Below the pieces are notes generated by a model. The model saw nothing but the letters and a program-made list of their open reading frames with translations. It had not been told where the DNA came from and searched no databases. Shown in pieces: positions 34,311 through 44,152 of a stretch of 64,000 nucleotides of DNA (the stretch's first letter is position 1; each line of letters starts with the position of its first letter). This DNA comes from an uncultured Burkholderiales bacterium (GTDB taxonomy: Bacteria > Pseudomonadota > Gammaproteobacteria > Burkholderiales > Burkholderiaceae), in assembly GCA_946480465.1 (NCBI GenBank), contig CAMLJY010000018.1, forward strand, positions 1 to 64,000. Reading direction: 5' to 3'. The position numbers and the translations under genes are program-made.

Positions 34311-35149
34311 TGCAGCCAGCCCTCGATCCGGTCCAGCGCCGTGGTCAGGATGCCGCGCGACGTGGCGAAGCACAACCGCACGTGGCGTGAGGCACCGGCG
34401 CCGAACCAGCGGGGCGAGCCCGGCACCAGGGGCCACGCGGGCGCTGCACGGCCAGCTCGCGTTGGGTCCGCAGGTGCCGCAGGAAGGCCTGCTGCCACGG
34501 GCCGCCTTCCTGCAGTGCGGCCACGGCGGCCCGCTGCGACAGGGTCGAGGCGCCGAACACGGTCTGCTCCGCGCCAGAGGCTTCGACGATGCGGCGCCGC
34601 CACGCTGGGTCGGTGCAGATCGCGCAGCCCACCCGCAGGCCGGCAAGCGCATGGCCCTTCGAAAAGCCGTAGACGGTGACCACGTGGCGGGCGATCTCGG
34701 CCGACAGCGAGGCCAGGCACACGTGCCGGTGCGGCTCGAACACGATGTCGGACCAAACCTCGTCGCACAGGATGCGCCAGCCGCGCCCGATGGCTCACTG
34801 GGCGACGGCGGCGAGCCAGCCGCGCCGATGCACCGTCCCCAGGGGATTGGCCGGGTTGCACAGCCACAGCATGCGGGTGCGCGGGGTGGCGCGCCGCAGC
34901 ATCGCCTCGATGAACTCGGCCGCCGGCGTGTTTCGCTGCAATGGCACCGCAACCGCCGTGGCGCCGGCGCGCTCCACGGCGTGGCGGAAGAGGAAGTCCA
35001 CCGGGGTCAGGGATCAGCACCTCATCGCCCGGCGCAAGGCTGCCTCGGGCCACCGCCGCCATCGCCGGGGCGGCACCGTCAGTGGCGAACACGGCTTCGG
35101 CCGCTGGCCGCTGGACGCTGGCGGGCCGCCGTGCCGGTGCGGTGGCGCT
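34298..35149 (-). pseudogene. Broken class I/II aminotransferase
   Basis: Pieces of one PLP-dependent aminotransferase occur in order but in different frames. They are AEAVFATDGAAPAMAAVARG then LAPGDEVLIPDPG; a shifted FLFRHAVERAGATAVAVPLQ to CNPANPLGTVHRRGW; an in-frame TGA at about 34797; ILCDEVWSDIVFEPHRHV and VTVYGFSKGHALAGLRVGCA (PLP lysine); and after another shift RHVRLCFATSRGILTTALDR to TAA at 34298. The N-terminal ~90 residues are missing. An intact but different aminotransferase lies upstream beyond the radical SAM gene. Confidence 0.75.
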
Positions 35150-36640
35150 TCAGTGGCTGCTTGCCACGCCCGGGCGCGGCGGGGCCAGCGATTCGTTGAC
35201 GCCGCGCTCCAGCGGCACGTAGCGCTTGTACTTGTCCTCCGGCGCCTTGCGCCCGTCGTAGACGATGCGGTCCTCGTAGTCGGACAGCCACAGCGCCTGC
35301 GGGTTGCGCCGCGCGATGATCAGGTCGCCCTGGCTGCCGGCGGCGCCCGGCGAGCGGTGCATCTTCATCACGATCAGCCCGTCGGCGAACACGCTGGCGA
35401 TGTCGGGCGCGAAGATGCCTTCGCCGCCGCGCACCGGCCCGTCGATCACCGACACCACCTCCAGCTTGCCCCACTCGGTGGACATCGCGAAGCGCGAGCG
35501 GGCCGTGTCCGACAGGCCGCGCTGCGCGTCGTTGTGCAGGCGCCAGGCGGTCTCCACCGGCACCGCGAAGGAGCGGTGGCCCTCGATCTCCCGGCACTGG
35601 AACAGGTACTTGGGGCGGATGTTGGCGCGGCGCAGCTCTTCCTGCAGCAGGCGCAGCGCCGGCTCGCTGTCGTTGACGCGCGCGATGACCGGCGTCTGGT
35701 TCTCCAGGCTCACGAAGCCCAGCGAGCGGATCGCCTCCAAGGCCTGCCGCACCGCAGGCAGCCAGCGGTGGTAGCCGTGCTCGTCGGTGACGTAGCGGCC
35801 CTGCGCGTCGCGTTCCAGCATCTCGTCCGGGTGCGTGAAGTGGACCACCATGTTCACGTGCACGTCCGGGTGGCGCTGGTGGAAGTGCCGCAGCGTGGCG
35901 GCGAAGTTGGCGTCCACCCGCTGCGGGCGGAAGGCCAGCTCCTTGGTGCCGAGGCGCACCAGGTGCACGCCGGCCTCGGCCGCGGCCGCCAGGTAGCGGT
36001 AGAGGTTCTTGTTCGACAGCACCAGCGGGTCGCCGCCGGACAGCAGCACCTCGCGGATGGGGTAGCGGCGCTGGCCGGTCCCGGCGTCGGTGCCGCCATG
36101 TCCGGCCAGCGTCCGGTTGTAGTCCAGGATGTACTGCTTCAGGTCGTCCGCTTTCACCAGGCCCTTGCCGGTCGAGCCGTTGAAGATGTCTAACCGGTAA
36201 CAGTAGCGGCAGTGGGCGGAGCAGGCCAGGGCGCTGTAGGCCAGCACGATCTCGTCGTACTTGTGCAGGATCTTGCCCTTCAGGCTGTCCGGGCTGTAGC
36301 GGATCTGGTTGGACGGGTCCTTCTCGCCGCGCATGTCGTCCGCTTCGGCCAGGATGGGCACCACCAGGGCCTGCAGCGGATCGCTGGGCGGCATGGCGGG
36401 CAGCAGCAGGCGGCCTTCGGCATCGCGGTACTCGCGGCCCTGGATCAGCGCCATGTAGTACGGGTTGATGCCGAACATCATGCGCTGGTCCACGCCGTGC
36501 TCGCGCATGCGGTCGATCTGCTGCGGCGAGTAGAAGCTCTGCAGCAGCGGCACCACGTTGGCGTTGTTGAAGCGGCCGCGCGCGGGCTTCACGTCGGCCA
36601 GCGGGGTCTCCGGCAGTTCGAGGGTGTCGTCTTCAGTCAT
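35150..36640 (-). CDS. KamA-family radical SAM protein lacking the usual PLP-lysine motif
   Basis: 496 residues. The [4Fe-4S]/SAM cysteines are in LACSAHCRYCYRLDIF (C140, C144, C147). REVLLSGGDPLVLSNKNLYR and TPVIARVNDSEPALRLLQEE, then YLFQCREIEGHRSFAVPVE, match lysine 2,3-aminomutases. KamA normally has a PGGGGK motif whose lysine binds PLP; here the aligned stretch reads DGPVRGGEGIFAPDI with no lysine. It may therefore shift amino groups differently or catalyse another radical reaction. The start overlaps by one base the stop of the aminotransferase gene (TGATG), so the two act together. Confidence 0.85.
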   Translation of the reverse strand: MTEDDTLELPETPLADVKPARGRFNNANVVPLLQSFYSPQQIDRMREHGVDQRMMFGINPYYMALIQGREYRDAEGRLLLPAMPPSDPLQALVVPILAEADDMRGEKDPSNQIRYSPDSLKGKILHKYDEIVLAYSALACSAHCRYCYRLDIFNGSTGKGLVKADDLKQYILDYNRTLAGHGGTDAGTGQRRYPIREVLLSGGDPLVLSNKNLYRYLAAAAEAGVHLVRLGTKELAFRPQRVDANFAATLRHFHQRHPDVHVNMVVHFTHPDEMLERDAQGRYVTDEHGYHRWLPAVRQALEAIRSLGFVSLENQTPVIARVNDSEPALRLLQEELRRANIRPKYLFQCREIEGHRSFAVPVETAWRLHNDAQRGLSDTARSRFAMSTEWGKLEVVSVIDGPVRGGEGIFAPDIASVFADGLIVMKMHRSPGAAGSQGDLIIARRNPQALWLSDYEDRIVYDGRKAPEDKYKRYVPLERGVNESLAPPRPGVASSH

Positions 36641-37953
36641 CAGAATTCCTCCTGGACAGGTCGATAACGTTCCATCAGCGCGTCCAGCCAGTCGGCCATG
36701 CGCTGGGTGCCTCGCATGGCCTTGCCGAACAGCGCCTGCTGGTCATGGGCGCCCAGCGCCGTGGGCAGGCCGATGCGCCGCGAAGCCGCGAGCGCGGCCT
36801 CGCCGTCGAACTCCACGTACGCCAGCCGCGCGCACAGTGCCTGCGGCGGCATGCCGAAGGCTTCGCCCGGCAGCAGCGCCACGCCGGCGTCGCGCAGCAG
36901 CGCCTCGCACAGCTGCTGCGAGCTTCGGATGCCGCTGCGCGCCAGGGCCTCGGCATGGCCGCTGAAATCGGGGAACAGGTAGAAGCCGCCGGTGGGCGGG
37001 TGCACCCGCACGCCGGCGGCCTGCAGGCGCTGCGCGATCCAGCCGCCCAGGTGGGCCAGCAGGCGGCGCTGGTGCGCCAGGTAGTCGCGCACCTCGGCGT
37101 TCCACTCGTAGGCCGCGCAGGCCGCGTGCTGCACCGGCAGCGGCGCGCAGGACCAGGTTTCCGAGGCGATGCCCAGCAGCGCCTGCCTGAAGTCGCCGCC
37201 CAGCGCGCGCGGCAGCATTGCCACGCCCAGCCGCCAGCCGCCCGCGCCGCACCACTTCGACAGGCCGCCGGTGACGATGGTGCCTTCCGGGTGGTGCCGG
37301 GCGAGCGAGACATGCGCGCCGCGGTGGTCCAGCAGGCCGTAGATCTCGTCGGCGATCACCAGCACCCGGTGCCGCTGCAGCAGCGGCGCCAGGGCCTGAA
37401 GCTCGGCCTCCGTATAGCCCAGGCCTTCGGGGTTGCCGGGATGGTTCAGCACCAGCAGGGTCGGCCGCTGCAGGTCCACCTTGCACGCCAGCGCCCGTTC
37501 CAGCGCCTGCGGCGTCACGCGCCAGCGCTGGCCGAAGCCGGTGTGCACCGGGATGACGGCGTGGCCCAGCAGCCGCGCCTGCGGTGCATACGACACCCAG
37601 GCCGGCGCGGGAATCAGCACGTCGGCGCTGGCGAAGCAGGCCATCACGCCGTACAGCAGCAGCTTCGAGCCCGGTGCCACCAGCACCCGTTCGGGCGCGG
37701 TGTCCAGGCCCTCGGCGGCGCGGTGGAAGGCCGCCACCCGTTCACACAGGGCCGGCAGGCCTTGCACCGGCGTGTAGTCCTTGGCCGCGGCATGGGCGCG
37801 CAGCGCTTCCACCGCCGCCGGCAGCGGCGGAAAGGGCGACTGGCCGAAGCCGAACTTGAAGACCTCGCGGCCTTCGTGCTCCAGCCGCCGAGATTGCTCG
37901 TTGAGCAGCAGCGTCTGCGACTGCTCGACGGTCCTGAATCCTCCGATGTGCAT
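36640..37953 (-). CDS. PLP-dependent class I/II aminotransferase
   Basis: 437 residues, intact. Motifs include EGREVFKFGFGQSPFPP, LNHPGNPEGLGYTEAELQAL (substrate-binding Asn-Pro-Gly), VLVIADEIYGLLDHRGAHVS (Asp/Tyr for PLP) and the PLP lysine in TGGLSKWCGAGGWRLG. The layout is that of aspartate/aromatic-type fold-I aminotransferases. Coupling to the radical SAM gene suggests a short route for an amino acid, such as a beta-amino acid made by the KamA-like enzyme or its precursor. The start at 37953 was chosen because GLU-rich and family-like sequence begins there. Confidence 0.9.
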   Translation of the reverse strand: MHIGGFRTVEQSQTLLLNEQSRRLEHEGREVFKFGFGQSPFPPLPAAVEALRAHAAAKDYTPVQGLPALCERVAAFHRAAEGLDTAPERVLVAPGSKLLLYGVMACFASADVLIPAPAWVSYAPQARLLGHAVIPVHTGFGQRWRVTPQALERALACKVDLQRPTLLVLNHPGNPEGLGYTEAELQALAPLLQRHRVLVIADEIYGLLDHRGAHVSLARHHPEGTIVTGGLSKWCGAGGWRLGVAMLPRALGGDFRQALLGIASETWSCAPLPVQHAACAAYEWNAEVRDYLAHQRRLLAHLGGWIAQRLQAAGVRVHPPTGGFYLFPDFSGHAEALARSGIRSSQQLCEALLRDAGVALLPGEAFGMPPQALCARLAYVEFDGEAALAASRRIGLPTALGAHDQQALFGKAMRGTQRMADWLDALMERYRPVQEEF

Positions 37954-38231
37954 GGCGCGGGTCCTTCCTGTCCTGTGCAGCAAAGGCGCGCAGTTTATGG
38001 TCAGCACTGGTTATTCGGTTGTTATCACGGTTCAGCATCACTTATCCGTTGGCGACAGCATGTGTCTGCCTGGATCCCGGCAGCCGGCATGCCCAAGGTC
38101 ATGCCCGCAGCCAGGCGGTGGAATATGACGCTGGCGGGCCGGCTGCCCACTTCCTAGGCTGGTGCAGTGTTCAGCGCGCATCGGCCACCACGGCGGTGGC
38201 CGAGCACTTTCACTGCAAGGGAGAGATCAAC

Positions 38232-38528
38232 ATGTACCCACCCATCAGCGGCAGCTCGGCGCTCGGCGGATCCGGCGGCGGCAAGGACCCCGGCCGGCCG
38301 GTCAGCCTGCCGAGCGGCCATGCCCTGGACGTCATCCTGGAGGACGTCCTCGGCGTGATCCTCGAATTCCTGCAGCGCAGCGGCTGGCTGGCCCTGCGGG
38401 CCACCAGCCAGCACCTGCGCAGCGCGGTGGACGGCTTCCTGCTGGCCCCCGCGAACTTCGAGCGCGTGCTGCGGCTCGGCGAGCGCCGGGCCGACCTGGT
38501 GGGCTGGCACGCAATTCACCGAACTTAA
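38232..38528 (+). CDS. F-box-like domain protein, apparently truncated
   Basis: 98 residues with a good ribosome binding site (AAGGGAGAG). After a Gly/Ser-rich start comes LDVILEDVLGVILEFLQRSG, then WLALRATSQHLRSAVDGFLL, the pattern of an F-box (LPxExLxxILxFL....L...VS+.WR..v). Bacterial F-box proteins are rare and usually go on into repeats and act as effectors. Here the frame ends eight residues after ADLVGW, right where the IS4-family remnant begins, so the rest of the gene seems to have been lost. The F-box call is by eye and not certain. Confidence 0.5.
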   Translation: MYPPISGSSALGGSGGGKDPGRPVSLPSGHALDVILEDVLGVILEFLQRSGWLALRATSQHLRSAVDGFLLAPANFERVLRLGERRADLVGWHAIHRT

Positions 38529-38531
38529 GCC

Positions 38532-39630
38532 TCACCCCTTGTACGCCTGACTTGGATGAGGCTTGGGGTGGTGAGCGGGTCTGGGGCGAGATCGACCCGG
38601 GACGAAGCGCTGCTGTACGCGGCCCATCAATGCGATGGCGTCGCTCACGAGGGCGGCGACGTCGCCAATGCAAAGCAGCACGGGGGCGAGCATGCGCGCG
38701 CAGACCTCAGCGGCGCAGGCGCGATTGCAGCGGCTTGCGACCCGCGGCGCTGCTGCCGCGGCGGCCGTGCACAGGAGTGAGGCGAGGTTGTCGGCCAGGA
38801 TCTTGGCAGCCGCGTCGATGATCAAGGCATGCTGGGACAAGCCGCTGACGCTTTCGAGCTTCATGCGGTGCTTCAGGCGATTGAACGCCTCTGCGATGCG
38901 CCAGCGCCGGTGGCAGAGCTCGGCGAGTTCGGCGGCGGCGGCCAGGTCGGCGCCGATGTTGGTGGCCAGCAAGCGCGTGCAGCCGTCGGGCGCGGTGTGG
39001 CGCACCAGGCGCACCGCCGGCGCCTGTCGCGCACAGCCCCAGTCGCTGGCATCGCGTGCACTTGGCGCATTCAACAGAACGACTTTTCGGATTGCTGCCC
39101 GCGCATGAAGTCGCGCACCGCCGAGAACGACGAACTGCTGTCACAGCGATTGACGAAGTGAATGCCGCGCTCGTTGAGCAGTTGGATCAGCCACGCCGCC
39201 GGGTAGCCGCGATCGAGCACCGAACACGTCGCCCGGCCCAGGCACTCCAGGGCTTCGGCGAGCATTGCGCGCGTGGCCGGCATCAACGCCGAGGCGTCGC
39301 CGAGCACGACCCGCAGGCCGTGCCAACGCAGCACCCATACCATGGAATCCACGCGCTGCAGCAGCCAGTCGTTCAGCCAGGTCAGCGCCGGCATGTGCAG
39401 TCGTGATCGCGCCTTGGCGAAGCCCCGATCCGAGATGCCGTGGACGAATTCGCTCGTGCCGCACAGCGAGCCGTAAAACGCATCGAGCATGCTCTGCTAC
39501 GAGGTGCCTCGCATCGCCAGCAATGAGGCGATCAGCGCCGGCAGTGGCAATGCGCGCGTGCGTGTGAAGGCATTGGGATGCTGTGGATGTCGCGCGCGAC
39601 TCGCGAAGCTGGATGCGGACCACGCCTGTC
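38532..39630 (-). mobile_element. IS4-family transposase, decayed
   Basis: Transposase pieces in order: HPQHPNAFTRTRALPLPALI, then an in-frame TAG in LAMRGTS*QSML (about 39491), DRGFAKARSRLHMPALTWLN, VLGDASALMPATRAMLAEAL, then TGA after SEKSFC at 39071. One frame over, APSARDASDWGCARQAPAVR continues to WRIAEAFNRLKHRMKLE (the YREK-type C-terminal part) and ends at 38532. The DDE-type core is thus split by a stop and a frameshift. AATTCACCGAACTTAAG near 38512-38528 may be the outer end; I could not find a matching inverted repeat on the other side. Confidence 0.8.
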
Positions 39631-39806
39631 AGCGAAACCAAATTCCTATGACGGCAAGCGGAGAATCGGTTTCAAGTTTACTTTCGTCGACAACATCCAG
39701 TGTCGGCAAGCGTTACGGGAGCCGTATACAACGGTCGAAAAAATACGATCACCCCAGCGTCGGCTCCAGAGCGAGACTGAAAGCCCGAGGGAATGCAGCT
39801 CCGCTT

Positions 39807-41258
39807 TCAGGACTTAGATTCAGTCTCCAGATCCGGTCTGACCACAAGGCCAAGACCAACGGCTCTCGCCACCATTTGTTGCTTGCTGGACAATCCGAAT
39901 TTGCGCTTGGCTCTCTCGAGATGGTAGACCACGGTCCACTCTGAGAGGTTGAGAATTCGGCTGGTTTCCCAGGCCGTCTTTCCGGCCGCGCTCCACCGGA
40001 CGCACTCGATCTCCCGGGGCGATAGTCCCAACAACGCGCCGATGCGCTTTCGGGCAGCAGTGGCGGCCCTCCGCCCCCGCACGCCGCATTCGGTGTGGTT
40101 CCGCAGCGCCTCGTCGAAATCGCACTGAGCAGCATAAGCCGCTTCGAAATTGCCCAATTCGGCATAAGCCTTCGCAATAGAGCGGTCAACGCTCCAAAGA
40201 CTCCAGGCAAAACCGTTCGGATCGATCGCATGGCACTCCTTGGTGAGGTGATATGCCAGCAGCGCTTCGTGAATGCTTCCCCGCGCGTGAAGCAGCATGC
40301 CGGCGTGATGGTGGCACACGCCAACATAGCAGGCCTGCCCGCCGGCGTAGGCAGCTTCGTATGCCAGCCCGATCGTCTCAGCCGCCGAGTCAAGGCGGCC
40401 ACCCTCAAGATAGAGGCCGCTGAGATTCATATGGATGTTGACGAGCCAATTAGGCGCATAGCGCTCTACGTCTGAAGTGAGCGCGACCAGATCATGAATC
40501 GCGTGGTCCAGGTCAGTCTTGCCGCTTCTAACCTGGGCCATCACGAGGTTGTTGGTCACCAGCGTTACGAGCTTCTTGTTCGCCGCGGGCAAATGGCCGT
40601 CATCTATCAACTTTTCGAGTAGGGCGACCGCTTCATCATGCCAGCCTACCGATTGAAAGGTGCTCGCCAAACCGGCCGTGGCAAATGCGACGCATGCAGG
40701 GCGGTCGATGCATTCCGCGAAGACCACGGCACGATAGAAGTAGAAGAAGGCATCCTCAATCTGCGAGAGTACGACCGCGCAGCCGGCCAAGCCGGACAAG
40801 AGGAGGAAGTCGGCTGGCTCTCGAGGCCGCTCCACCACATCACCTTCCGCGGCCTTGAACAGCGTTTGCGCGCCCCCCACGTCTCCTTGATTCCACAACA
40901 ACTGAGCCCGTCCGATGCCGAGCATTCTCTGAAGCGATTGATCCTGCTGCAGAACGGGATTGCTGCTTGCTGATTCCAGATCCGCTTCAGTGGCCTCCAG
41001 CGGCCGGTAGCTCGCCATCAAGAGGGCCCGCGTCAACATGGCTCTGGCGGTGCTCGACAGGTCGGAACTCGACTGCGCACGCACCAGCGCGGCATCGCAA
41101 AGACCTTGCAGTCTTACAACGTCCCCGTGAATTTCACGCCAGCAAAGCTCCAGCAACGACGCTGCGTCCATCGAGCTCGCCAGCAGCTCGGGAGCTTCGG
41201 GCTGGATGGATGCGCCGGGCCTGAGGGATGTGCACGAAGCTGTCAAGTTTCGTCTCAT
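39807..41258 (-). CDS. LuxR-family regulator with TPR-like sensor region
   Basis: 483 residues. The N-terminal ~400 are helical repeats (LLWNQGDVGGAQTLFKAAEG; VGWHDEAVALLEKLIDDGHL; ARGSIHEALLAYHLTKECHA). The C-terminal HTH is LSPREIECVRWSAAGKTAWE, then SRILNLSEWTVVYHLERAKR and KFGLSSKQQMVARAV. There is no NTPase domain, unlike MalT. Base composition is lower in GC than most of the window, in line with acquisition next to an IS remnant. It is divergent from the S8 protease, which it may control. A GTG at 41285 is an alternative start; neither has a clear ribosome binding site. Confidence 0.85.
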   Translation of the reverse strand: MRRNLTASCTSLRPGASIQPEAPELLASSMDAASLLELCWREIHGDVVRLQGLCDAALVRAQSSSDLSSTARAMLTRALLMASYRPLEATEADLESASSNPVLQQDQSLQRMLGIGRAQLLWNQGDVGGAQTLFKAAEGDVVERPREPADFLLLSGLAGCAVVLSQIEDAFFYFYRAVVFAECIDRPACVAFATAGLASTFQSVGWHDEAVALLEKLIDDGHLPAANKKLVTLVTNNLVMAQVRSGKTDLDHAIHDLVALTSDVERYAPNWLVNIHMNLSGLYLEGGRLDSAAETIGLAYEAAYAGGQACYVGVCHHHAGMLLHARGSIHEALLAYHLTKECHAIDPNGFAWSLWSVDRSIAKAYAELGNFEAAYAAQCDFDEALRNHTECGVRGRRAATAARKRIGALLGLSPREIECVRWSAAGKTAWETSRILNLSEWTVVYHLERAKRKFGLSSKQQMVARAVGLGLVVRPDLETESKS

Positions 41259-41629
41259 ATTTACAACCAATTTAGATGTTAGCACCCGCGGGCTGAGGGA
41301 AGTGCCAGCTGGCAGATGGCCGGCCTCCGTGGTCGCGACAAGCTCAGATGTCGCCTACAAACGCTTGTAGTGGCCGTCCAGGCACCAAGCCCGTTCCAAT
41401 GCTGCTGTCACATCCCGCTGCAACGGCTCGCAACCCGCGTCTCCGTTGCATCGCATGGAGGCGCACGAAAACCACCGCAAGCGGAGCCTTCCGTCGCGCC
41501 ACCGGCCAGTCAACCGCCGAAAGCCGGCGGTCCAGGCGCGTGTGCCGCGTAGCTTTAATTGTGCAACCGGTGTAGGACGGTCGGAGTCTTCGGCTCCCTG
41601 TGCCCGCACTTCAGAATATTGAGGAATCG
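41259..41629. promoter_or_regulatory. Divergent gap between LuxR regulator and S8 protease
   Basis: About 370 bases. The regulator side (41255-41285) is AT-rich around AATATTAC-like and AATTTAGA-like sequence read on either strand, a reasonable promoter zone. The protease side has TTTAATTGTGCAAC at 41553-41566. No open frame here looks coding and no strong inverted repeat was found. Confidence 0.35.
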
Positions 41630-44074
41630 ATGCCTTATCACCCGAAAGTACTACCTGCACTGGTTTTCGCCGTGGGGTCCCTGGTGTCCCCGTGGGCCGC
41701 CGCGCAGCTCGGTGAAACGTTCTGGCGGCCTTTGGTCACCGAACACCAGTGGGTGGACTTAGCGCAGCCGCGACTGATTGACGGAGTCGCGGTAGCACTA
41801 AACGGTCCTCAGTATGTGCGCTACGGTGCCGACAAGAGGTGGGTCTACCGCACCATGCAAGGCGCATTCACCTGCAACAACAACATGTTCAACGCGTTCA
41901 ACGATCCCGCACCCGGGACGCTGAAGTACTGCCAGGTCTTCAAACCGATCCCTGCCGTGCGGGCCGACAACGACACCCAGCGCCGCTGGAACGAGGCGGC
42001 CATCGATCTGTCGCCCGCGCATGCGGTCACCAAGGGCGGTGGCGTGAAAATCGCGGTGATCGATACCGGCCACTCAGACCATCCGGACCTGGCCGGCAAG
42101 TGGGCGCGGGATGCGTCGAAGGCGGGCTCGCCCATCGTGCAGTACCGGGCCGTCACGCCAGGCAATGGAGTTCCGATTCCCTCGATCGACAGCCTGAAGG
42201 GGTACTACACCTCGGCCCGCGACGATCTGGCCGTTTCGCACGGCGTGCACGTGGCCGGCGTGATTGCCCGCGTGTGTCCGGACTGCAAGCTGATGCCGGT
42301 GAAGGTCGACATCAAGAGCGCGTATGAGGTTGCCCAAGGCGTACGCTGGGCCATCGCCAATGGCGCCCAGGTGATCAACATGAGCTTCCAGTCCCCCAGG
42401 AAGTGCGGCGCGCCCCTGACGCCGCAGGACGACCCGTACTTTCCCGCGCTCGAACAGGACATTGCCGAAGCTCGAGCCCGCGGCATCGTCCTCGTGGCCT
42501 CCGCCGGCAATTGGGGCGCCCTGTCTCTTTCAGGTTCTCCCGCGGTGAACCAGCAAGACGTTGCGAACATCTTTCCCGCCAGCTGCCCGGGCGTATTGTC
42601 AGTGGGCGCCGTCGATCGGCGGGCGATGAAGGCCGTGATCACCCACGACGCCACCGACAAGATGGGTTACACCAACCAGGGCCCGTCGCTGTCCCTGATG
42701 GCACCCGGCGGCGGGATCGAAGCGCGCCTGGGCTATGGGCACGACATGCCGAACACCAAGGTCGGCGACCCACCGGTCAAGGCCCTGCCCTACACGTCCG
42801 GCGTGTGGGGGGCATTCCACAACCCGAACCCCCAGGGCGGTTGCAGCAAGGAGCTGATCCAGACCTATGCCGATGCCGACATCGGATCCCGCGTGATCCA
42901 GGCCCCCTACACCACTCCTCTGGCGCCGACGGCATTCCGGGCCACCGACCCGCTGGAATCGGTGCAAGGCGTCTATTCGACCTGGACGGTCAGGAAGCCA
43001 GGCAACGATACCTCTGCGGCGGCCTATGAACACTGCTACCGCTACCTCAGCGGCACGTCCATGGCCGCGCCACACGTGGCCGGCACGGCCGGTCTGATGC
43101 TGGCCGCCAAGGGCGGCCTGTCCGGCGCGGACGTGTTCAGCATCCTGACCAACCCGGTCAATGCCTCGCCCGTGGGAGGCTACAACTGCGCGGAGCAGAA
43201 CCTGGTCACCGGCAGTTGGGAGAACGTCTGTGGCGCCGGACTGCTGAATGCGGGCAAGGCGGTGAACATGGCATTGAACTGGAACACGAAGTCCGGCCCG
43301 TGTGCCGCCGCACCGGCCGGCAGCGTGTGCAAGCTGGACGCGTTGGCTTACGACACCGGGGGCAACGTCAACGTCAGCGCAGAGGCCGTGATTGCCTATG
43401 GCCGGCTCTGGACCTATGACGCGCAGGGCAGCGTCAAGCTCAATGGCGTGCCCCTGGCCAGCGTGCCGCGCTACGCCAACGGGCCGTGCGCCAAGGCACC
43501 GGCGGGCCAGCCTTGCCAGATCGATTCTCTGTCGATCATCCACTATCCGAACATCGGCTACATCGAGTCGGTCAGCGCCTATGGCCATTACTTCAACTTC
43601 GACAAGGCCGGGAATCCATACCCTACGGCGTCGAACTTCGACCTGCGCATCGAGCCCCGCTACTACAGCGCCGGCCCAAGTTGGGGTGGGTCGTTCACGC
43701 GCCCGTGCAACACCATTCCCGCTGACCAGCCGTGCAAGTTTGACACCCGCACCATCGTCGACGCGCCCGAGTGGGGCGGCGTGATCGAGTCCATCACCAT
43801 GAGTGGCCGCTACTTCCTCTACAACCCGCAGAAGGAATTGGTGCAGTCGAACTACCTGGGTTACGTGCCGCGCTATGCCGCGGGGCCGTGCAGCTACGCT
43901 GCGTCGCTCACGACCTGCCGTTTCGATGCATTGGACTTCAAGCGCATCAATGGGAAGCTGGTGGAGGTCATCGTCGCCTATGGTCGCTATTGGGAGATTC
44001 CTGATGGCTCCGACGTGCCGCTACCAAACGCCGCTGGCATCGAATTGAAGCAAGTCGCACGCTACAACCAGTGA
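41630..44074 (+). CDS. Secreted S8 (subtilisin) protease with four C-terminal two-cysteine repeats
   Basis: 814 residues: signal peptide (VLPALVFAVGSLVSPWAAAQ), then a subtilase domain with the full triad: KIAVIDTGHSDHP (D145), AVSHGVHVAGVI (H204) and YLSGTSMAAPHVAG (S477). The oxyanion Asn lies in VLVASAGNWGAL. After residue ~560 four related units follow, each GPCxxAPAGxxCxxD.L followed 25 residues later by V.AYGRYW.F: begins at SGPCAAAPAGSVCKLD, NGPCAKAPAGQPCQID, TRPCNTIPADQPCKFD and AGPCSYAASLTTCRFD. Each has its own cysteine pair. The repeats may bind a wall or surface polymer. ATG 41630 has GAGGA nearby. Confidence 0.92.
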   Translation: MPYHPKVLPALVFAVGSLVSPWAAAQLGETFWRPLVTEHQWVDLAQPRLIDGVAVALNGPQYVRYGADKRWVYRTMQGAFTCNNNMFNAFNDPAPGTLKYCQVFKPIPAVRADNDTQRRWNEAAIDLSPAHAVTKGGGVKIAVIDTGHSDHPDLAGKWARDASKAGSPIVQYRAVTPGNGVPIPSIDSLKGYYTSARDDLAVSHGVHVAGVIARVCPDCKLMPVKVDIKSAYEVAQGVRWAIANGAQVINMSFQSPRKCGAPLTPQDDPYFPALEQDIAEARARGIVLVASAGNWGALSLSGSPAVNQQDVANIFPASCPGVLSVGAVDRRAMKAVITHDATDKMGYTNQGPSLSLMAPGGGIEARLGYGHDMPNTKVGDPPVKALPYTSGVWGAFHNPNPQGGCSKELIQTYADADIGSRVIQAPYTTPLAPTAFRATDPLESVQGVYSTWTVRKPGNDTSAAAYEHCYRYLSGTSMAAPHVAGTAGLMLAAKGGLSGADVFSILTNPVNASPVGGYNCAEQNLVTGSWENVCGAGLLNAGKAVNMALNWNTKSGPCAAAPAGSVCKLDALAYDTGGNVNVSAEAVIAYGRLWTYDAQGSVKLNGVPLASVPRYANGPCAKAPAGQPCQIDSLSIIHYPNIGYIESVSAYGHYFNFDKAGNPYPTASNFDLRIEPRYYSAGPSWGGSFTRPCNTIPADQPCKFDTRTIVDAPEWGGVIESITMSGRYFLYNPQKELVQSNYLGYVPRYAAGPCSYAASLTTCRFDALDFKRINGKLVEVIVAYGRYWEIPDGSDVPLPNAAGIELKQVARYNQ

Positions 44075-44152
44075 CCCACGAGGACTCCAAGGAAGCCAGG
44101 GTGCGTCGAGCGCTTAGAGCGCGCAGGAGCAAGTTCGGCGGGCCGTCCGGCA

